DNA of 64,000 nt, taken from UBA6168 sp965222975. Lineage in GTDB: Bacteria > Bacteroidota > Bacteroidia > Chitinophagales > Saprospiraceae. Of the stretch, positions 25,553 through 35,191 are shown piece by piece. A program made the position numbers and the translations under genes. The notes beneath the pieces were generated by a model. That model was not told where the DNA came from and made no database searches. It worked only from the letters and a program-made list of their open reading frames with translations. The stretch lies in the NCBI GenBank assembly GCA_965222975.1, contig CBDCVJ010000030.1, positions 186,001 through 250,000 of the forward strand. Direction: 5' to 3'. Numbering within the stretch: position 1 is the first letter of the stretch; each line of letters begins with the position of its first letter.

Positions 25553-28500
25553 TCAATGCTTAATTACTTTTTCATAGTAAATGCCATATTCACCCAAATC
25601 CAAACTAATGATGTAGATACCAGGAACAAAAGACACCATATCAATCTCCGTCTGCAAATTGCCTTCCTGCAATGTCCCCGATCCCAACAATTTTCCTTGT
25701 GTATCGGTAATCTGATACTTCGTTTGCGTTTGTTCAAATTGATCAAATTTCACAAACAAAATATCTTTGAATGGATTCGGATAAACATTTAGTACAGGTG
25801 CATCGAAAACTGGAACTGCGTCTAATTCTGGTGACAATATCCCTGGCTGCGCATCTTGCGATGGCAAATTGTTTTCATCTATTTGGTCTCGATCACCAGG
25901 AGCTACCAAACATGCGGAACAATAGGTAGGATCATTCGATACAAAAATGGGCAACATATTGTAGGCAGTGCAAGTACCATTGCTGACCGTCACCTTGATG
26001 AACCTGACCCCCATCGTATTCCAACTAACACTGACCGCATTGGTATTCGCATATTGAGGCGTAGCCCCCCAACCAAAATCCCATGAATAGGTTACACCCG
26101 GTTGGTCTGGAACGGAAAAATCGGCAGTTACATCTACACAGGTGGACGTTGACCCATCAATTTGCGTAAGCACCTCACTACCAATAGTTTTGGTCACAAT
26201 ATTTGTTTCCAATGCTTTCTGGCAACCTACCCTTCTTGCACAACGGCTATACTGCGTAGTTTCATAAATAACTCCCGGGTCGAAAGTGGTTCCAGTCGCT
26301 CCGGGGATAACTTCCCAAAAACCTTTACTCGCAGTATGCTTCATCCAGAAATATTCAATTGGCGAAGCACCAGAGGCAGGGGATAGAGAAGTAATGGGTG
26401 CAGGATCGTAACCTGGGCCACAGAAATATTCATCACCTGCAATTTCGCCAGGGTCGGTGATATTGGCTTGTATAACGACGTTGGTGGTGGCAACAGCCGT
26501 GCAGCCATTAGCATCTGTTGCAGTTACTGAATAATTGCCAGCATCGGCAGATGTAGCATTAAAAATCTTTGGGTTTTGCTTGGTAGCGTTAGAGCCAGTC
26601 AAGCGATCCCACATATAAGTATATGGTCCTGTACCACCCATAGCTTCTGCCATTAATTCCAAGTTATCATTTTCGCAAATTGGGCTGTTACTGGTAGCCG
26701 TTACGGTTGGGTTTGGATGCACAATAACTATTGTAGTAGCTTCATCTGTACATCCATTGGCATCCATTACCATTACCGTATAAGTTCCGCCACCAGCAGC
26801 AGTTACCCCTCCAATGGTTGGGTTTTGCATAGATGAGGTAAATCCACCTGGGCCACTCCAACTATAAATGAAAGGAGCAGTGCCCCCCATAACATCTGAC
26901 ATCAATTCTAAATCATCCCCTTCACAGAGAGGACCATTGTTGGAAGCAGTTATGGTTGGGTTTGGATGTATAATAACAATTGTACTATCAAGAGCTATAC
27001 AGCCCAAAGTATCTATCACTAATACAGTATAGGTGCCACTTGCAGCAACTGTTGCAGCTGCAATAGTTGGATCAGCCTCAAAAGAGCTAAAACCTCCTGG
27101 GCCATTCCAAGTATAAGAATATGGTGGTGTTCCGCCGGAGGCATTGGCCATTAGCTGCAAGTCCTCTCCTTCGCACAATGGGCTATTGTTTGTAGGAGCG
27201 ACCTCTGGGTTTGGATTAACCAGCACATCAGTGCTTGCTTCTCCAGTACACCCAGCTGAATCGGTGACCATTACAACGTAAGTGCCGCTTGCTCCAGTCG
27301 TTGCATCAACAATGGTTGGGTTTTGTTCGGTAGAAGCAAAGCCACCTGGACCGCTCCAACTATAAGTGTAGCCGGGTGATCCACCTGCAGCTTGAGACAT
27401 CAAATGCACATCCGCCCCAGCACATATCGGCCCATCGTTAGAAGCCATGACAATTGGATTAGCGTTTATCTCAACTTCCGTACTTCCGATAACAGTACAA
27501 CCAGTCGTGTCGGTCACCGTGACCGAATAAGTACCGCTCAAGACACTGATTACACCAGCTATGGTGGGGTTTTGTTCAGTCGAATTAAAGCCGAATGGAC
27601 CACCCCATGTATAAGTGTATGGCCCAATTCCACCCATTGGGTTTGCCATAAGTTCTAAAGTTTCTCCTTCACAAATGGGACTATTGCTGGATACATCAAC
27701 ACTTATACTTGGAAAAACCTCGACCGTAATGGTATCAGAATTCATGCACCCGTTTTCATCTGACACAATTACAACATAGGTGCCAGCTGCTGTAGGTGTG
27801 GCACCTGCTATCACAGGGTTCTGCTCGGTGGATATAAATGAGTTAGGGCCAGTCCAATCAAAACTATATGGATCGAGCCCTCCCATTGGTTCAGCCATGA
27901 GTTGTAGATCCTGTCCTTCACAAATAGGGCTATTACTGCTTGCTGTCACTGTAGCACCTACATTTACTTTAACATCAATTTCAACACTACCTGCACAGCC
28001 AGTAGAATCAGTGACAATTACCATATAAATACCACTTGCTGCTGCGGTTGCTCCATCAATGGTCGGATTTTGTTCAGTAGAGGTAAATACATTTGGACCA
28101 ATCCAACTATATGAATAAGGTGGAATGCCGCCCGCAACATTTGACATCAACATTATATCATCTCCTTCGCAAATTGGGCTGTTACTGGAAATAGCAACCA
28201 TCAGGCCCTGATTAACAATCACATCCACTTCAGCACTACCTGAGCATCCAATGGAATCTGTGACCATCACTGTATAAATACCGCTATTCATTGTATTAGT
28301 CCCAGAAATAACCGGATTCTGCTCAGTAGAGGAAAAACCATTCGGTCCAGTCCAACTGAATGAATAAGGAGGTATTCCTCCATCAGCATCGGACATCAAC
28401 TGTAAGTCTTCTCCTTCACAAATTGGGCTGTTGCTCGAAGCGTTTACGGTTAGGTTAGATGTACTCACGATAACTTCCGTTTCTGAACTTCCTGAACAGC

Positions 28501-29857
28501 CAGTAGTATCCATAACAGTAACCATATAAACACCGCCTTCAGCGGTGGTTGCAGCAGGGATAACGGGGTTCTGCTCAGTAGAAGTAAAGCCATTTGGCCC
28601 TGTCCAAGAATAACTAAATGGGGTCGTTCCCCCGGTTGCGTTTGCCATTAATTGAATATCTGACCCCATGCAAATTGGGCTGTTGCTGGAGGCTGTTACA
28701 TTTAGGATTGTACCAACAGAAACTTCTGTTTCGGCGGTGCCTGCACAACTACCCGTGGAATCCGTTGCCATCACTATATAAATCCCGCTATTCACCGAAG
28801 CAGCGCCAGAAATGACTGGGTTCTGCTCAGTTGAGGTAAATCCATCCGGCCCTGTCCAACTAAAGGAATAAGGAGGAGTTCCGTTCATCGCGTTTGCCAT
28901 CAACTCTATATTTGCCCCAATACAAACAGGGCTGTTGGAGGAGGCTACAAGTTCAAGACTTGCAAATACTTCAACTTCATGAGTGTCCATACTCGAACAG
29001 CCGTTTTGATCTGTTACGATTAGAGTATAGGTACCATTATCAGCGGATGTCGCACCTACTATCACAGGGTCCTCTATATCGGACGTAAAACCATTTGGCC
29101 CGCTCCATTCAAATACATATGGCTCTTCTCCACCTGACACTTCGGCAAAAAACTGTAAATCCCCTCCTTCACAAATGGCGTTGCAATTAGCAATTACGGA
29201 AGGCGAACTTAAAACTTGCACGTCAACATCGGCGGTACCCATGTCTCCAGTAGAATCTACGGCCATTACTGTATAAATTCCACCATTGGCTAAAATGGAA
29301 TTAGATAATACGGGGTTTTGTTCGGTGGAAGTAAAACCGTCGGGCCCTGTCCAACTGTAAGAATAAGGAGGTGTACCACCAGAAACATCTGACATCAAAA
29401 GGATGTCTTCCCCTTCACAAACAGGGCTGTTGCTGGATGCAGTCACATCTAAAACAACGAAAGTCATTATTTTTTCAACCGATTGTTCGGAATAGACAGA
29501 CAGCCAGTAGGTTCCTGTACAGCCTGCATTTTCTGTGGATGCCCGAATATAGAGATCTTCACATGTCTGATTAGCCTTGAACTGAACGGAAGTTCGAGCT
29601 ACTTTCTGTCTTTTCAGTGTAACAAGGGGTTGACAGTTGGCATTTCCGGAAATTGAAAATGTATAGGATTCTCCAATTTTCAGATTACAAACCCTAATAT
29701 TCTTATTAACCTGATCCAGTTCCATTAAAATCCGGCTTTGCCCGTCCTCCAAATTGATGGTTTCTGAGTTCTCCCGATTAGAAGTGGCAAAAGAGGGTTC
29801 GGGCTCAAGGGTTGGATAAATAAATACGCTGAGAAAGAGTAAGATCAATTGCTTCAT
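25553..29857 (-). CDS. Giant T9SS-secreted adhesin-like protein with 12 tandem Ig/PKD-like repeats
   Basis: A 1434-aa surface protein. After a signal peptide and a 125-residue N-terminal domain come 12 tandem repeats of about 82-84 aa. Each reads roughly S-N-S-P-I-C-E-G-x-D-L-x-L-M, G-G-x-x-P-Y-S-Y-x-W-x-G-P, then G-x-Y-x-V-x-V-x-D-x-x-G-C, with two Cys per repeat that probably form a disulfide. A Cys-containing spacer, a PKD domain (Y-S-W-D-F-G-W-G) and a T9SS type A sorting domain (V-L-N-V-Y-P-N-P-F at about 1355 to the basic end V-I-K-H) follow. Repeats of this kind occur in SprB-like adhesins. Central repeats are highly similar in DNA, so copy number may vary. A TPR-HTH regulator is divergent upstream. 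Confidence 0.92.
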   Translation of the reverse strand: MKQLILLFLSVFIYPTLEPEPSFATSNRENSETINLEDGQSRILMELDQVNKNIRVCNLKIGESYTFSISGNANCQPLVTLKRQKVARTSVQFKANQTCEDLYIRASTENAGCTGTYWLSVYSEQSVEKIMTFVVLDVTASSNSPVCEGEDILLMSDVSGGTPPYSYSWTGPDGFTSTEQNPVLSNSILANGGIYTVMAVDSTGDMGTADVDVQVLSSPSVIANCNAICEGGDLQFFAEVSGGEEPYVFEWSGPNGFTSDIEDPVIVGATSADNGTYTLIVTDQNGCSSMDTHEVEVFASLELVASSNSPVCIGANIELMANAMNGTPPYSFSWTGPDGFTSTEQNPVISGAASVNSGIYIVMATDSTGSCAGTAETEVSVGTILNVTASSNSPICMGSDIQLMANATGGTTPFSYSWTGPNGFTSTEQNPVIPAATTAEGGVYMVTVMDTTGCSGSSETEVIVSTSNLTVNASSNSPICEGEDLQLMSDADGGIPPYSFSWTGPNGFSSTEQNPVISGTNTMNSGIYTVMVTDSIGCSGSAEVDVIVNQGLMVAISSNSPICEGDDIMLMSNVAGGIPPYSYSWIGPNVFTSTEQNPTIDGATAAASGIYMVIVTDSTGCAGSVEIDVKVNVGATVTASSNSPICEGQDLQLMAEPMGGLDPYSFDWTGPNSFISTEQNPVIAGATPTAAGTYVVIVSDENGCMNSDTITVEVFPSISVDVSSNSPICEGETLELMANPMGGIGPYTYTWGGPFGFNSTEQNPTIAGVISVLSGTYSVTVTDTTGCTVIGSTEVEINANPIVMASNDGPICAGADVHLMSQAAGGSPGYTYSWSGPGGFASTEQNPTIVDATTGASGTYVVMVTDSAGCTGEASTDVLVNPNPEVAPTNNSPLCEGEDLQLMANASGGTPPYSYTWNGPGGFSSFEADPTIAAATVAASGTYTVLVIDTLGCIALDSTIVIIHPNPTITASNNGPLCEGDDLELMSDVMGGTAPFIYSWSGPGGFTSSMQNPTIGGVTAAGGGTYTVMVMDANGCTDEATTIVIVHPNPTVTATSNSPICENDNLELMAEAMGGTGPYTYMWDRLTGSNATKQNPKIFNATSADAGNYSVTATDANGCTAVATTNVVIQANITDPGEIAGDEYFCGPGYDPAPITSLSPASGASPIEYFWMKHTASKGFWEVIPGATGTTFDPGVIYETTQYSRCARRVGCQKALETNIVTKTIGSEVLTQIDGSTSTCVDVTADFSVPDQPGVTYSWDFGWGATPQYANTNAVSVSWNTMGVRFIKVTVSNGTCTAYNMLPIFVSNDPTYCSACLVAPGDRDQIDENNLPSQDAQPGILSPELDAVPVFDAPVLNVYPNPFKDILFVKFDQFEQTQTKYQITDTQGKLLGSGTLQEGNLQTEIDMVSFVPGIYIISLDLGEYGIYYEKVIKH

Positions 29858-30373
29858 GGTCTTGTTATTTGATTGTTACGCCTACTCTGTTTAAAGGCTT
29901 TTCAGCTTCCGCCCAAAAATTAAATAGTGATTCAAAGTGATCTATTAGAGTACAGCGTTCAGCATCCACGTAAATGAATTGTTGAGGAAATATTAATCCG
30001 CTAGGATAGAGTAAAACTTAATGGTAGGTGGAAAAAATCGGCTTGGGAAGTGAAAAAAGTGAAGTACTCTAAATTACCATAAGTTTTCAGGGTTTCAAAT
30101 GTGTCAAACTTATGCTTTCTGGTTGAAGGCCAAATATAATGATAGTTTCATATAAATTGAATTATTAAATTATGTTTTTTAAATTTCTTTGGAAATTCAA
30201 AAACAAATAATTCACTATCGTAAGCTAAAAGGTTGTAGAAGAAGCGTATTGTTCAGTTCTGCTTTCAATCTTTTCACAAAATGAGATGATGTTTAGGAGA
30301 AAAAAAGATGCGGAGAAAGCAATGAACTGCATTTCCTAATTTTGTCCCATCTTTTGAACCGAGGTAATGACCA
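29858..30373. other. Divergent intergenic region (516 bp)
   Basis: AT-rich gap between the adhesin and TPR-HTH regulator genes, whose 5' ends face each other. It should hold promoters for both. I see no gene or long repeat. Confidence 0.6.
30337..30344 (+). promoter_or_regulatory. Possible -7 element for the TPR-HTH regulator
   Basis: TAATTTTG matches TAnnTTTG and lies 30 bp before the ATG at 30374, a plausible spacing; the -33 box is unclear. Confidence 0.4.
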
Positions 30374-32080
30374 ATGAAAATTACACATCTATACATTGCT
30401 TATTTTATCCTATTTTCAACCCCTTCTTTTATTGCCGCCAACTCACTTGTTGATAGTCTGAAAAACGTATTGCAAAACCGCATCGATTTGGACGAGCATC
30501 GGGTTGACCTCCTCAACCAGTTGGGCTATGAATACTGGATCATTGATCCAAATGAATCGGAAACCTATGGAACACAGGCGTTGGAACTGGCCAACTTGCT
30601 TAAATATCAAATGGGTAAAGCATATGCCAAGCGGGTCATTGGAGTAGCCCACTGGGCAAGGGGGAATTACGACCCTTCACTGGAGCATTTATTTGATGCA
30701 TTTAATATATACAAATCATTAAACGACACCCTTGGTATTGCCAATACCCAACTAAACATTGGGATGGTATATGGCGACCAAAAAGATTATGAGAAAGCAC
30801 TCTCTTACTTTACCCAGTCTATCAGTGGCTTTGAACTGTTGGAAAAAGGCGATAGGATAGCAACAGCCTATACCAAAACAGGAACCATCCACGCTGAGCG
30901 AAATGAGAATGAAAAAGCATATCAATATTTTGACAAAGCACTAAAAATCCATGAAAAAAATGGGTTCATTTATGGACAGGCGGAAGTGAACAACCGATTG
31001 GGTATCCTTTTTAAAGAGCAAGGTGACTTGGACAAGGCGTTATCTTATCTGTTCCGTTCGTTAGAGGCAGGCGAACTGCGATCTGACCAACATGGCATGG
31101 CAGCCAATTATGCCCAGATCGGGATCGTATATTTGATGAAAAACGATTTGGCGCAAGCCGAAACTTTTTTGCTGCGGGGAAAAAAATTGGCGGAAGAAAT
31201 AAATATTAAAAAGACGCAAAAAGATATTTATGAATACTTGAAAAATCTGGAGATAGCAAAAGGCAACCCGCAGAAGGCATTGGCCTATTTCGAATTATAC
31301 GAGAAGATAAAAGACAGCCTGTTCAATGAAGAAATGGCATCACAAATCGCCAACCTGCAAACCCAACATGCCCTCGCCTCGCAAAAACAACAATTGAAAA
31401 TCAGGGAGCAGGAAATCCGATTTTTGGAAGAAAAAGATCGCAACAACAAATTCCTCCTGCTAACTTCTGTTCTCGGGCTGATCCTTTTGAGCATTGTCGC
31501 GTTTCGCATGGTAAAAAACCAACAATTCAAAAACCGAATTGCCCTTTCTACAGAAAAAAAGTTGCGGGAAAGCAAGGAGGTGCTTCTGGCCACTGAAAAA
31601 GAAAAAACGAAAGAGCTGACCAAAGAGCTATCCCAACGCAACAAAGAGTTAACGGCATATACTGTCAATTTTATCAAAAAAAACGAATTGATCTCTGACA
31701 TCAGGGAAACGCTTGCTTCCATCCGCAAATCGGCCAATGGACAAACCCGAAGGCAATTAGATACCCTTGAATTCAAACTCAAAAATGCCTTCCAAATAGA
31801 CGAAGACTGGGAATCGTTCCGCCGTTATTTTGAAAATGTCCACGAGCAGTTTTTCCCACTCATGAAATCTCACCACCCAGACCTGAGCAGTAACGATCTC
31901 AAGCTCTGTGTCCTTTCCCGCCTCAATTTAAACACCAAAGAAATGGCCACCATGTTGGGCATTTCGCCGGAAAGTGTCAAAACAGCCCGTTATCGTTTAA
32001 GAAAAAAAATGGGGCTGGAGCGGCATGATTCTATTCTGGACTACTTAATCAATTTGGAAAATATAGCGGGCTTTTCATGA
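30374..32080 (+). CDS. TPR-transmembrane-HTH transcriptional regulator
   Basis: A 568-aa regulator. A signal peptide or membrane anchor (residues 1-22) is followed by TPR repeats at about 30-320 on the periplasmic side. A single membrane helix at about 358-378 (F-L-L-L-T-S-V-L-G-L-I-L-L-S) leads to a cytoplasmic coiled coil. The C-terminal LuxR-like helix-turn-helix at about 505-560 reads L-N-L-N-T-K-E-M-A-T-M-L-G-I-S-P-E-S-V-K-T-A-R-Y-R-L-R-K-K. This one-component layout is common in Bacteroidota. Its divergent position relative to the adhesin suggests, but does not prove, that it controls that gene. Confidence 0.88.
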   Translation: MKITHLYIAYFILFSTPSFIAANSLVDSLKNVLQNRIDLDEHRVDLLNQLGYEYWIIDPNESETYGTQALELANLLKYQMGKAYAKRVIGVAHWARGNYDPSLEHLFDAFNIYKSLNDTLGIANTQLNIGMVYGDQKDYEKALSYFTQSISGFELLEKGDRIATAYTKTGTIHAERNENEKAYQYFDKALKIHEKNGFIYGQAEVNNRLGILFKEQGDLDKALSYLFRSLEAGELRSDQHGMAANYAQIGIVYLMKNDLAQAETFLLRGKKLAEEINIKKTQKDIYEYLKNLEIAKGNPQKALAYFELYEKIKDSLFNEEMASQIANLQTQHALASQKQQLKIREQEIRFLEEKDRNNKFLLLTSVLGLILLSIVAFRMVKNQQFKNRIALSTEKKLRESKEVLLATEKEKTKELTKELSQRNKELTAYTVNFIKKNELISDIRETLASIRKSANGQTRRQLDTLEFKLKNAFQIDEDWESFRRYFENVHEQFFPLMKSHHPDLSSNDLKLCVLSRLNLNTKEMATMLGISPESVKTARYRLRKKMGLERHDSILDYLINLENIAGFS

Positions 32081-32102
32081 TGGATGTTCACTCGTAATAA
32101 CT

Positions 32103-32219
32103 GGACATTAGATTTTAGATAATGGACATTTAGAAGCAAAACAGATTCTAAAATCTTGATTTTCTGAGTAAAAACGAGTGATGATAATGCTAAAATCTAA
32201 TGTCTATTATCTAATGTCC
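32103..32219. repeat. Inverted repeat built from a GGACATTAGATTTTAG phrase
   Basis: The gap after the TPR-HTH gene holds GGACATTAGATTTTAG followed by ATAATGGACATTT, and on the right the opposite-strand versions CTAAAATCTAATGTC and CTAATGTCC. Outer arms TCACTCGT (32088-32095) and ACGAGTGA (32174-32181) also pair. It may act as a terminator or be a relic of a palindromic element. The rest of the gap to 32477 holds no gene that I can support. Confidence 0.5.
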
Positions 32220-32477
32220 AATTATATGATGTTCACTTCCATTTAGCCTATAACCAGTTGATATTTAGTGTTTTATTTATTTAAAAAAACATAATTGTTC
32301 ACTTCAGTTTATAATTGTCCACTTTGTGTCGGTTTTGATTTTCTTGGACGTACACTTCTCCTCTACCTGCAAAACTTGACTTCCCATTTGTTCGCCCCCA
32401 ACTTTGCTGCATCAATTTTTTCAAAACCAATTAAAAAATCAGCTCACCTAACATTTTGTAATTTAAAATCACTTCAA

Positions 32478-34205
32478 ATGAAAACAACCATTTTAGTTTT
32501 TTTCGCCAGTTTTCTATTCCTCATGAGTGGATGTCTGCCAAAGACTTCTGAAAAAACAGAATCCACTTCGGTAAAACCGATCAACCTGTGTGGCCCTACC
32601 AAAGCCGACCTGAATACCGAGCCAGGGTACGATGGCAAACTCACGCCGTTATTTGATGGCCTCGATGTTTATCACTATCCTATCACCACCACCTCTAATT
32701 TGGCTCAACAGTATTTCGATCAGGGGTTTTTGCTGAATTATGGGTTCAACCATGCGGAAGCATCCCGTTCGTTCAGGGAGGCCATCCGCCAAGATCCTTC
32801 ATGTGCCATGTGCTATTGGGGATTGGCATATGTCCTCGGCCCTAATTACAATGCTATGATGGAGACCGATTTGCTCCCTGCTGCCAACGATGCCCTCGAC
32901 AATGCCAAATTGCGGATGCATTTGGCTACGCCAAAAGAACAGGCCCTGATCAATGCGCTCGCCAAACGTTACCCAAAAAGTAAGGAGGAAGACCCAGCAC
33001 CATTTTATGAAAATTACGCTGACGCCATGCGTAAAGTAGCTAAACAATTCCCAAATGACGCCGACATCGCTTCCATGACAGCAGAGGCAATTATGGACTT
33101 GCACCCCTGGGACATTTGGAACAAGGACGGAACGCCCCAACCCTGGACTCCGGAAATCCTTAAGTTCATCGAAAAGGCTCTAATTATTGACCCATCCCAT
33201 CCGCAGGCCATGCACCTGTACATTCATGCGATGGAAGCTGCCCCCAATCCTGAAAAGGCTTTGCAAGCTGCCAATGAGTTGCGATTTCGGGTGCCAGGTG
33301 CTGGTCATCTGATGCACATGCCCTCGCACCTGTACATCAATACAGGGCATTACCACGAAGGGACTTTGGCCAATGAAAGAGCTGTGAAAATTGACAGCGC
33401 TTATGTGGAAGCATGCAGCGCTAATGGCCTCTACCCTTTGGCATACTACCCGCACAACTGGCACTTCCTCGCAGCCTGTGCAGCATTGGAAGGCAAAGGC
33501 AAAAGGGCGCTGGAAGCCAGCCGCTATATGGCCGATTTTGTGGTGGATAAAAAACTCATGTACCAACCGGAATGGGGAACGCTCCAACATTTTTACACCA
33601 TCCCGTGGTATATCATGGTGAAATTTGCCATGTGGGATGAGATTGTCAAAGAACCTCAGCCCGACCCCAAATTGACCTATCCTACGGCCATCTGGCATTA
33701 TGCACAAGCAATGGCCGCAGCAGCAAACAAGGATTTTGAAAAGGCGGAAAAAAGTCTGAGCGCCGTAACATCGGCTACTTTGGATACCAATTTAGCCAAC
33801 ATGACCGTATTCGATATCAATACCCTCGCCGACTTGGTTTCCATCGCCGAGAATGTAGTAAAAGGGGAAATCGCAAACCGCAAAGGCAATTTCAGCGAAT
33901 CCATAAAATACTACGAAGCGGCGGTGGCCATAGAAGACCAATTGAATTACAATGAACCACCGGACTGGTTTTTCTCCGTCCGTCACCTATTGGGCGATGT
34001 ATTGTTAAAAGCAGGTCAGTACAAAAAGGCAGAGCAAGTGTATAATGAAGATTTAGCTGAATTAAAAAACAACGGTTGGGCGCTGATGGGGCTTTACAAA
34101 AGCCTTAATAAACAAGGTAAAACAACTGAAGCTAAAAAAGTAAAACAGCGCTTTAATGTGGCTTGGCAATGGGCGGATAAGACGTTGGAAAGTTCTGTTC
34201 TTTAA
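32478..34205 (+). CDS. TPR-repeat lipoprotein
   Basis: A 575-aa protein started at the ATG at 32478, which gives a lipoprotein signal (F-F-A-S-F-L-F-L-M-S-G-C); the frame extends 61 codons further upstream without a plausible leader. TPR-like helices cover most of the chain. The conserved-looking segment D-P-S-C-A-M-C-Y-W-G-L-A-Y-V-L-G-P-N-Y-N has two Cys three residues apart and recurs in a Bacteroidota TPR family I cannot name. Other notable segments are P-G-A-G-H-L-M-H-M-P-S-H and A-Y-Y-P-H-N-W-H-F. Those His-rich segments could bind metal. Function unknown; it sits alone and ends at a terminator. Confidence 0.8.
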   Translation: MKTTILVFFASFLFLMSGCLPKTSEKTESTSVKPINLCGPTKADLNTEPGYDGKLTPLFDGLDVYHYPITTTSNLAQQYFDQGFLLNYGFNHAEASRSFREAIRQDPSCAMCYWGLAYVLGPNYNAMMETDLLPAANDALDNAKLRMHLATPKEQALINALAKRYPKSKEEDPAPFYENYADAMRKVAKQFPNDADIASMTAEAIMDLHPWDIWNKDGTPQPWTPEILKFIEKALIIDPSHPQAMHLYIHAMEAAPNPEKALQAANELRFRVPGAGHLMHMPSHLYINTGHYHEGTLANERAVKIDSAYVEACSANGLYPLAYYPHNWHFLAACAALEGKGKRALEASRYMADFVVDKKLMYQPEWGTLQHFYTIPWYIMVKFAMWDEIVKEPQPDPKLTYPTAIWHYAQAMAAAANKDFEKAEKSLSAVTSATLDTNLANMTVFDINTLADLVSIAENVVKGEIANRKGNFSESIKYYEAAVAIEDQLNYNEPPDWFFSVRHLLGDVLLKAGQYKKAEQVYNEDLAELKNNGWALMGLYKSLNKQGKTTEAKKVKQRFNVAWQWADKTLESSVL

Positions 34206-34240
34206 GAAAAATTTTTGTTAACTAATTTACCCGGTTTTTA

Positions 34241-34277
34241 GGAGCGGCGTTTTCGGTTTAAACGTCGCTCCTTTTTT
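34241..34277 (+). terminator. Terminator after the TPR lipoprotein gene
   Basis: GGAGCGGCGTTT and AAACGTCGCTCC form a 12-bp stem with one G-U type mismatch, followed by a T run. Confidence 0.75.
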
Positions 34278-34366
34278 AAAAGTAAAATGGACACAATAAT
34301 TTAATCCTGCTATTGAGACCAATATGTTTTTAGGATAATTACAGCACATCCAAAACCTCTACTTTT

Positions 34367-35119
34367 ATGAAAATTACCAGTACAGAAAAAGCATTCACAT
34401 TTATATATGGAGCGATTTGCTATTTAATTGCCATTTCCGGGTTAATATGGATGATCGGATTCGAAGAAAATTTATGGTTCTCTAAAACAATTGATAAAGG
34501 AAATACATCGGAAATTATGGGAGCTATTGTCGTTGATTTTGGCCTCATTCTTTTGTTTGGATTAATGCACAGTGGCATGGCAAGAGCATCCTATAAAAAA
34601 TGGATCACTAAAATTATTCCTTCTTATTTGGAACGGAGTACTTTTATATTGGTAACAGGCATTGTTTTAATATTTATATGCTGGGCATGGCGGCCTATGC
34701 CTATTTTAATTTATGATTTTTCCGATAGTTTTATTAAATGGATTTTATGGGCAATTAATTTCATTGGAGTTGGAATTGTTCTATCGAGTGTATTATACAA
34801 CGACGCACTGGATATTGGGGGATGGCAACAAATATTCAACCATTGGAAGGGTAAGGTTGGTGCAAGATCTAATTTAAAAACTCCTGGTCTATATCAATTG
34901 GTCAGGCATCCACTTTACCTTGGTTTTTTCATCCTGTTTTGGTCATCTGCCTCCCTTTCTTTTGGTCATTTGATTTTTTCACTCGGCATGACTGTGTACA
35001 TCTACATTGGGATTTATTTTGAAGAAAAAGACCTCGTCCGTACTTACGGCAACGATTATATTTCCTACTCAAAAGAAACGCCCGAGTTACTACCAAATTG
35101 GAAAAACTCACAAAAATAA
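34367..35119 (+). CDS. mddA: Methanethiol S-methyltransferase-like (MddA/NnrU-type) membrane protein
   Basis: A 250-aa polytopic inner-membrane protein. It shows the MddA layout: L-M-H-S-G-M-A-R near residue 66, the segment L-E-R-S-T-F-I-L-V, W-R-P-M-P, and a C-terminal isoprenylcysteine-methyltransferase-like core T-P-G-L-Y-Q-L-V-R-H-P-L-Y-L-G-F with F-E-E-K-D-L-V-R-T-Y-G. MddA methylates methanethiol to dimethyl sulfide using S-adenosylmethionine. The match is from remembered family pattern; a related methyltransferase with another substrate is possible. No sulfur-metabolism gene is adjacent. Confidence 0.75.
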   Translation: MKITSTEKAFTFIYGAICYLIAISGLIWMIGFEENLWFSKTIDKGNTSEIMGAIVVDFGLILLFGLMHSGMARASYKKWITKIIPSYLERSTFILVTGIVLIFICWAWRPMPILIYDFSDSFIKWILWAINFIGVGIVLSSVLYNDALDIGGWQQIFNHWKGKVGARSNLKTPGLYQLVRHPLYLGFFILFWSSASLSFGHLIFSLGMTVYIYIGIYFEEKDLVRTYGNDYISYSKETPELLPNWKNSQK

Positions 35120-35191
35120 TTTACTTTTTTCGTTGTTTATTTTACTTTTATCGTAAAAAAATATATCTTGCCGCCATAAAATCCTGATTGT

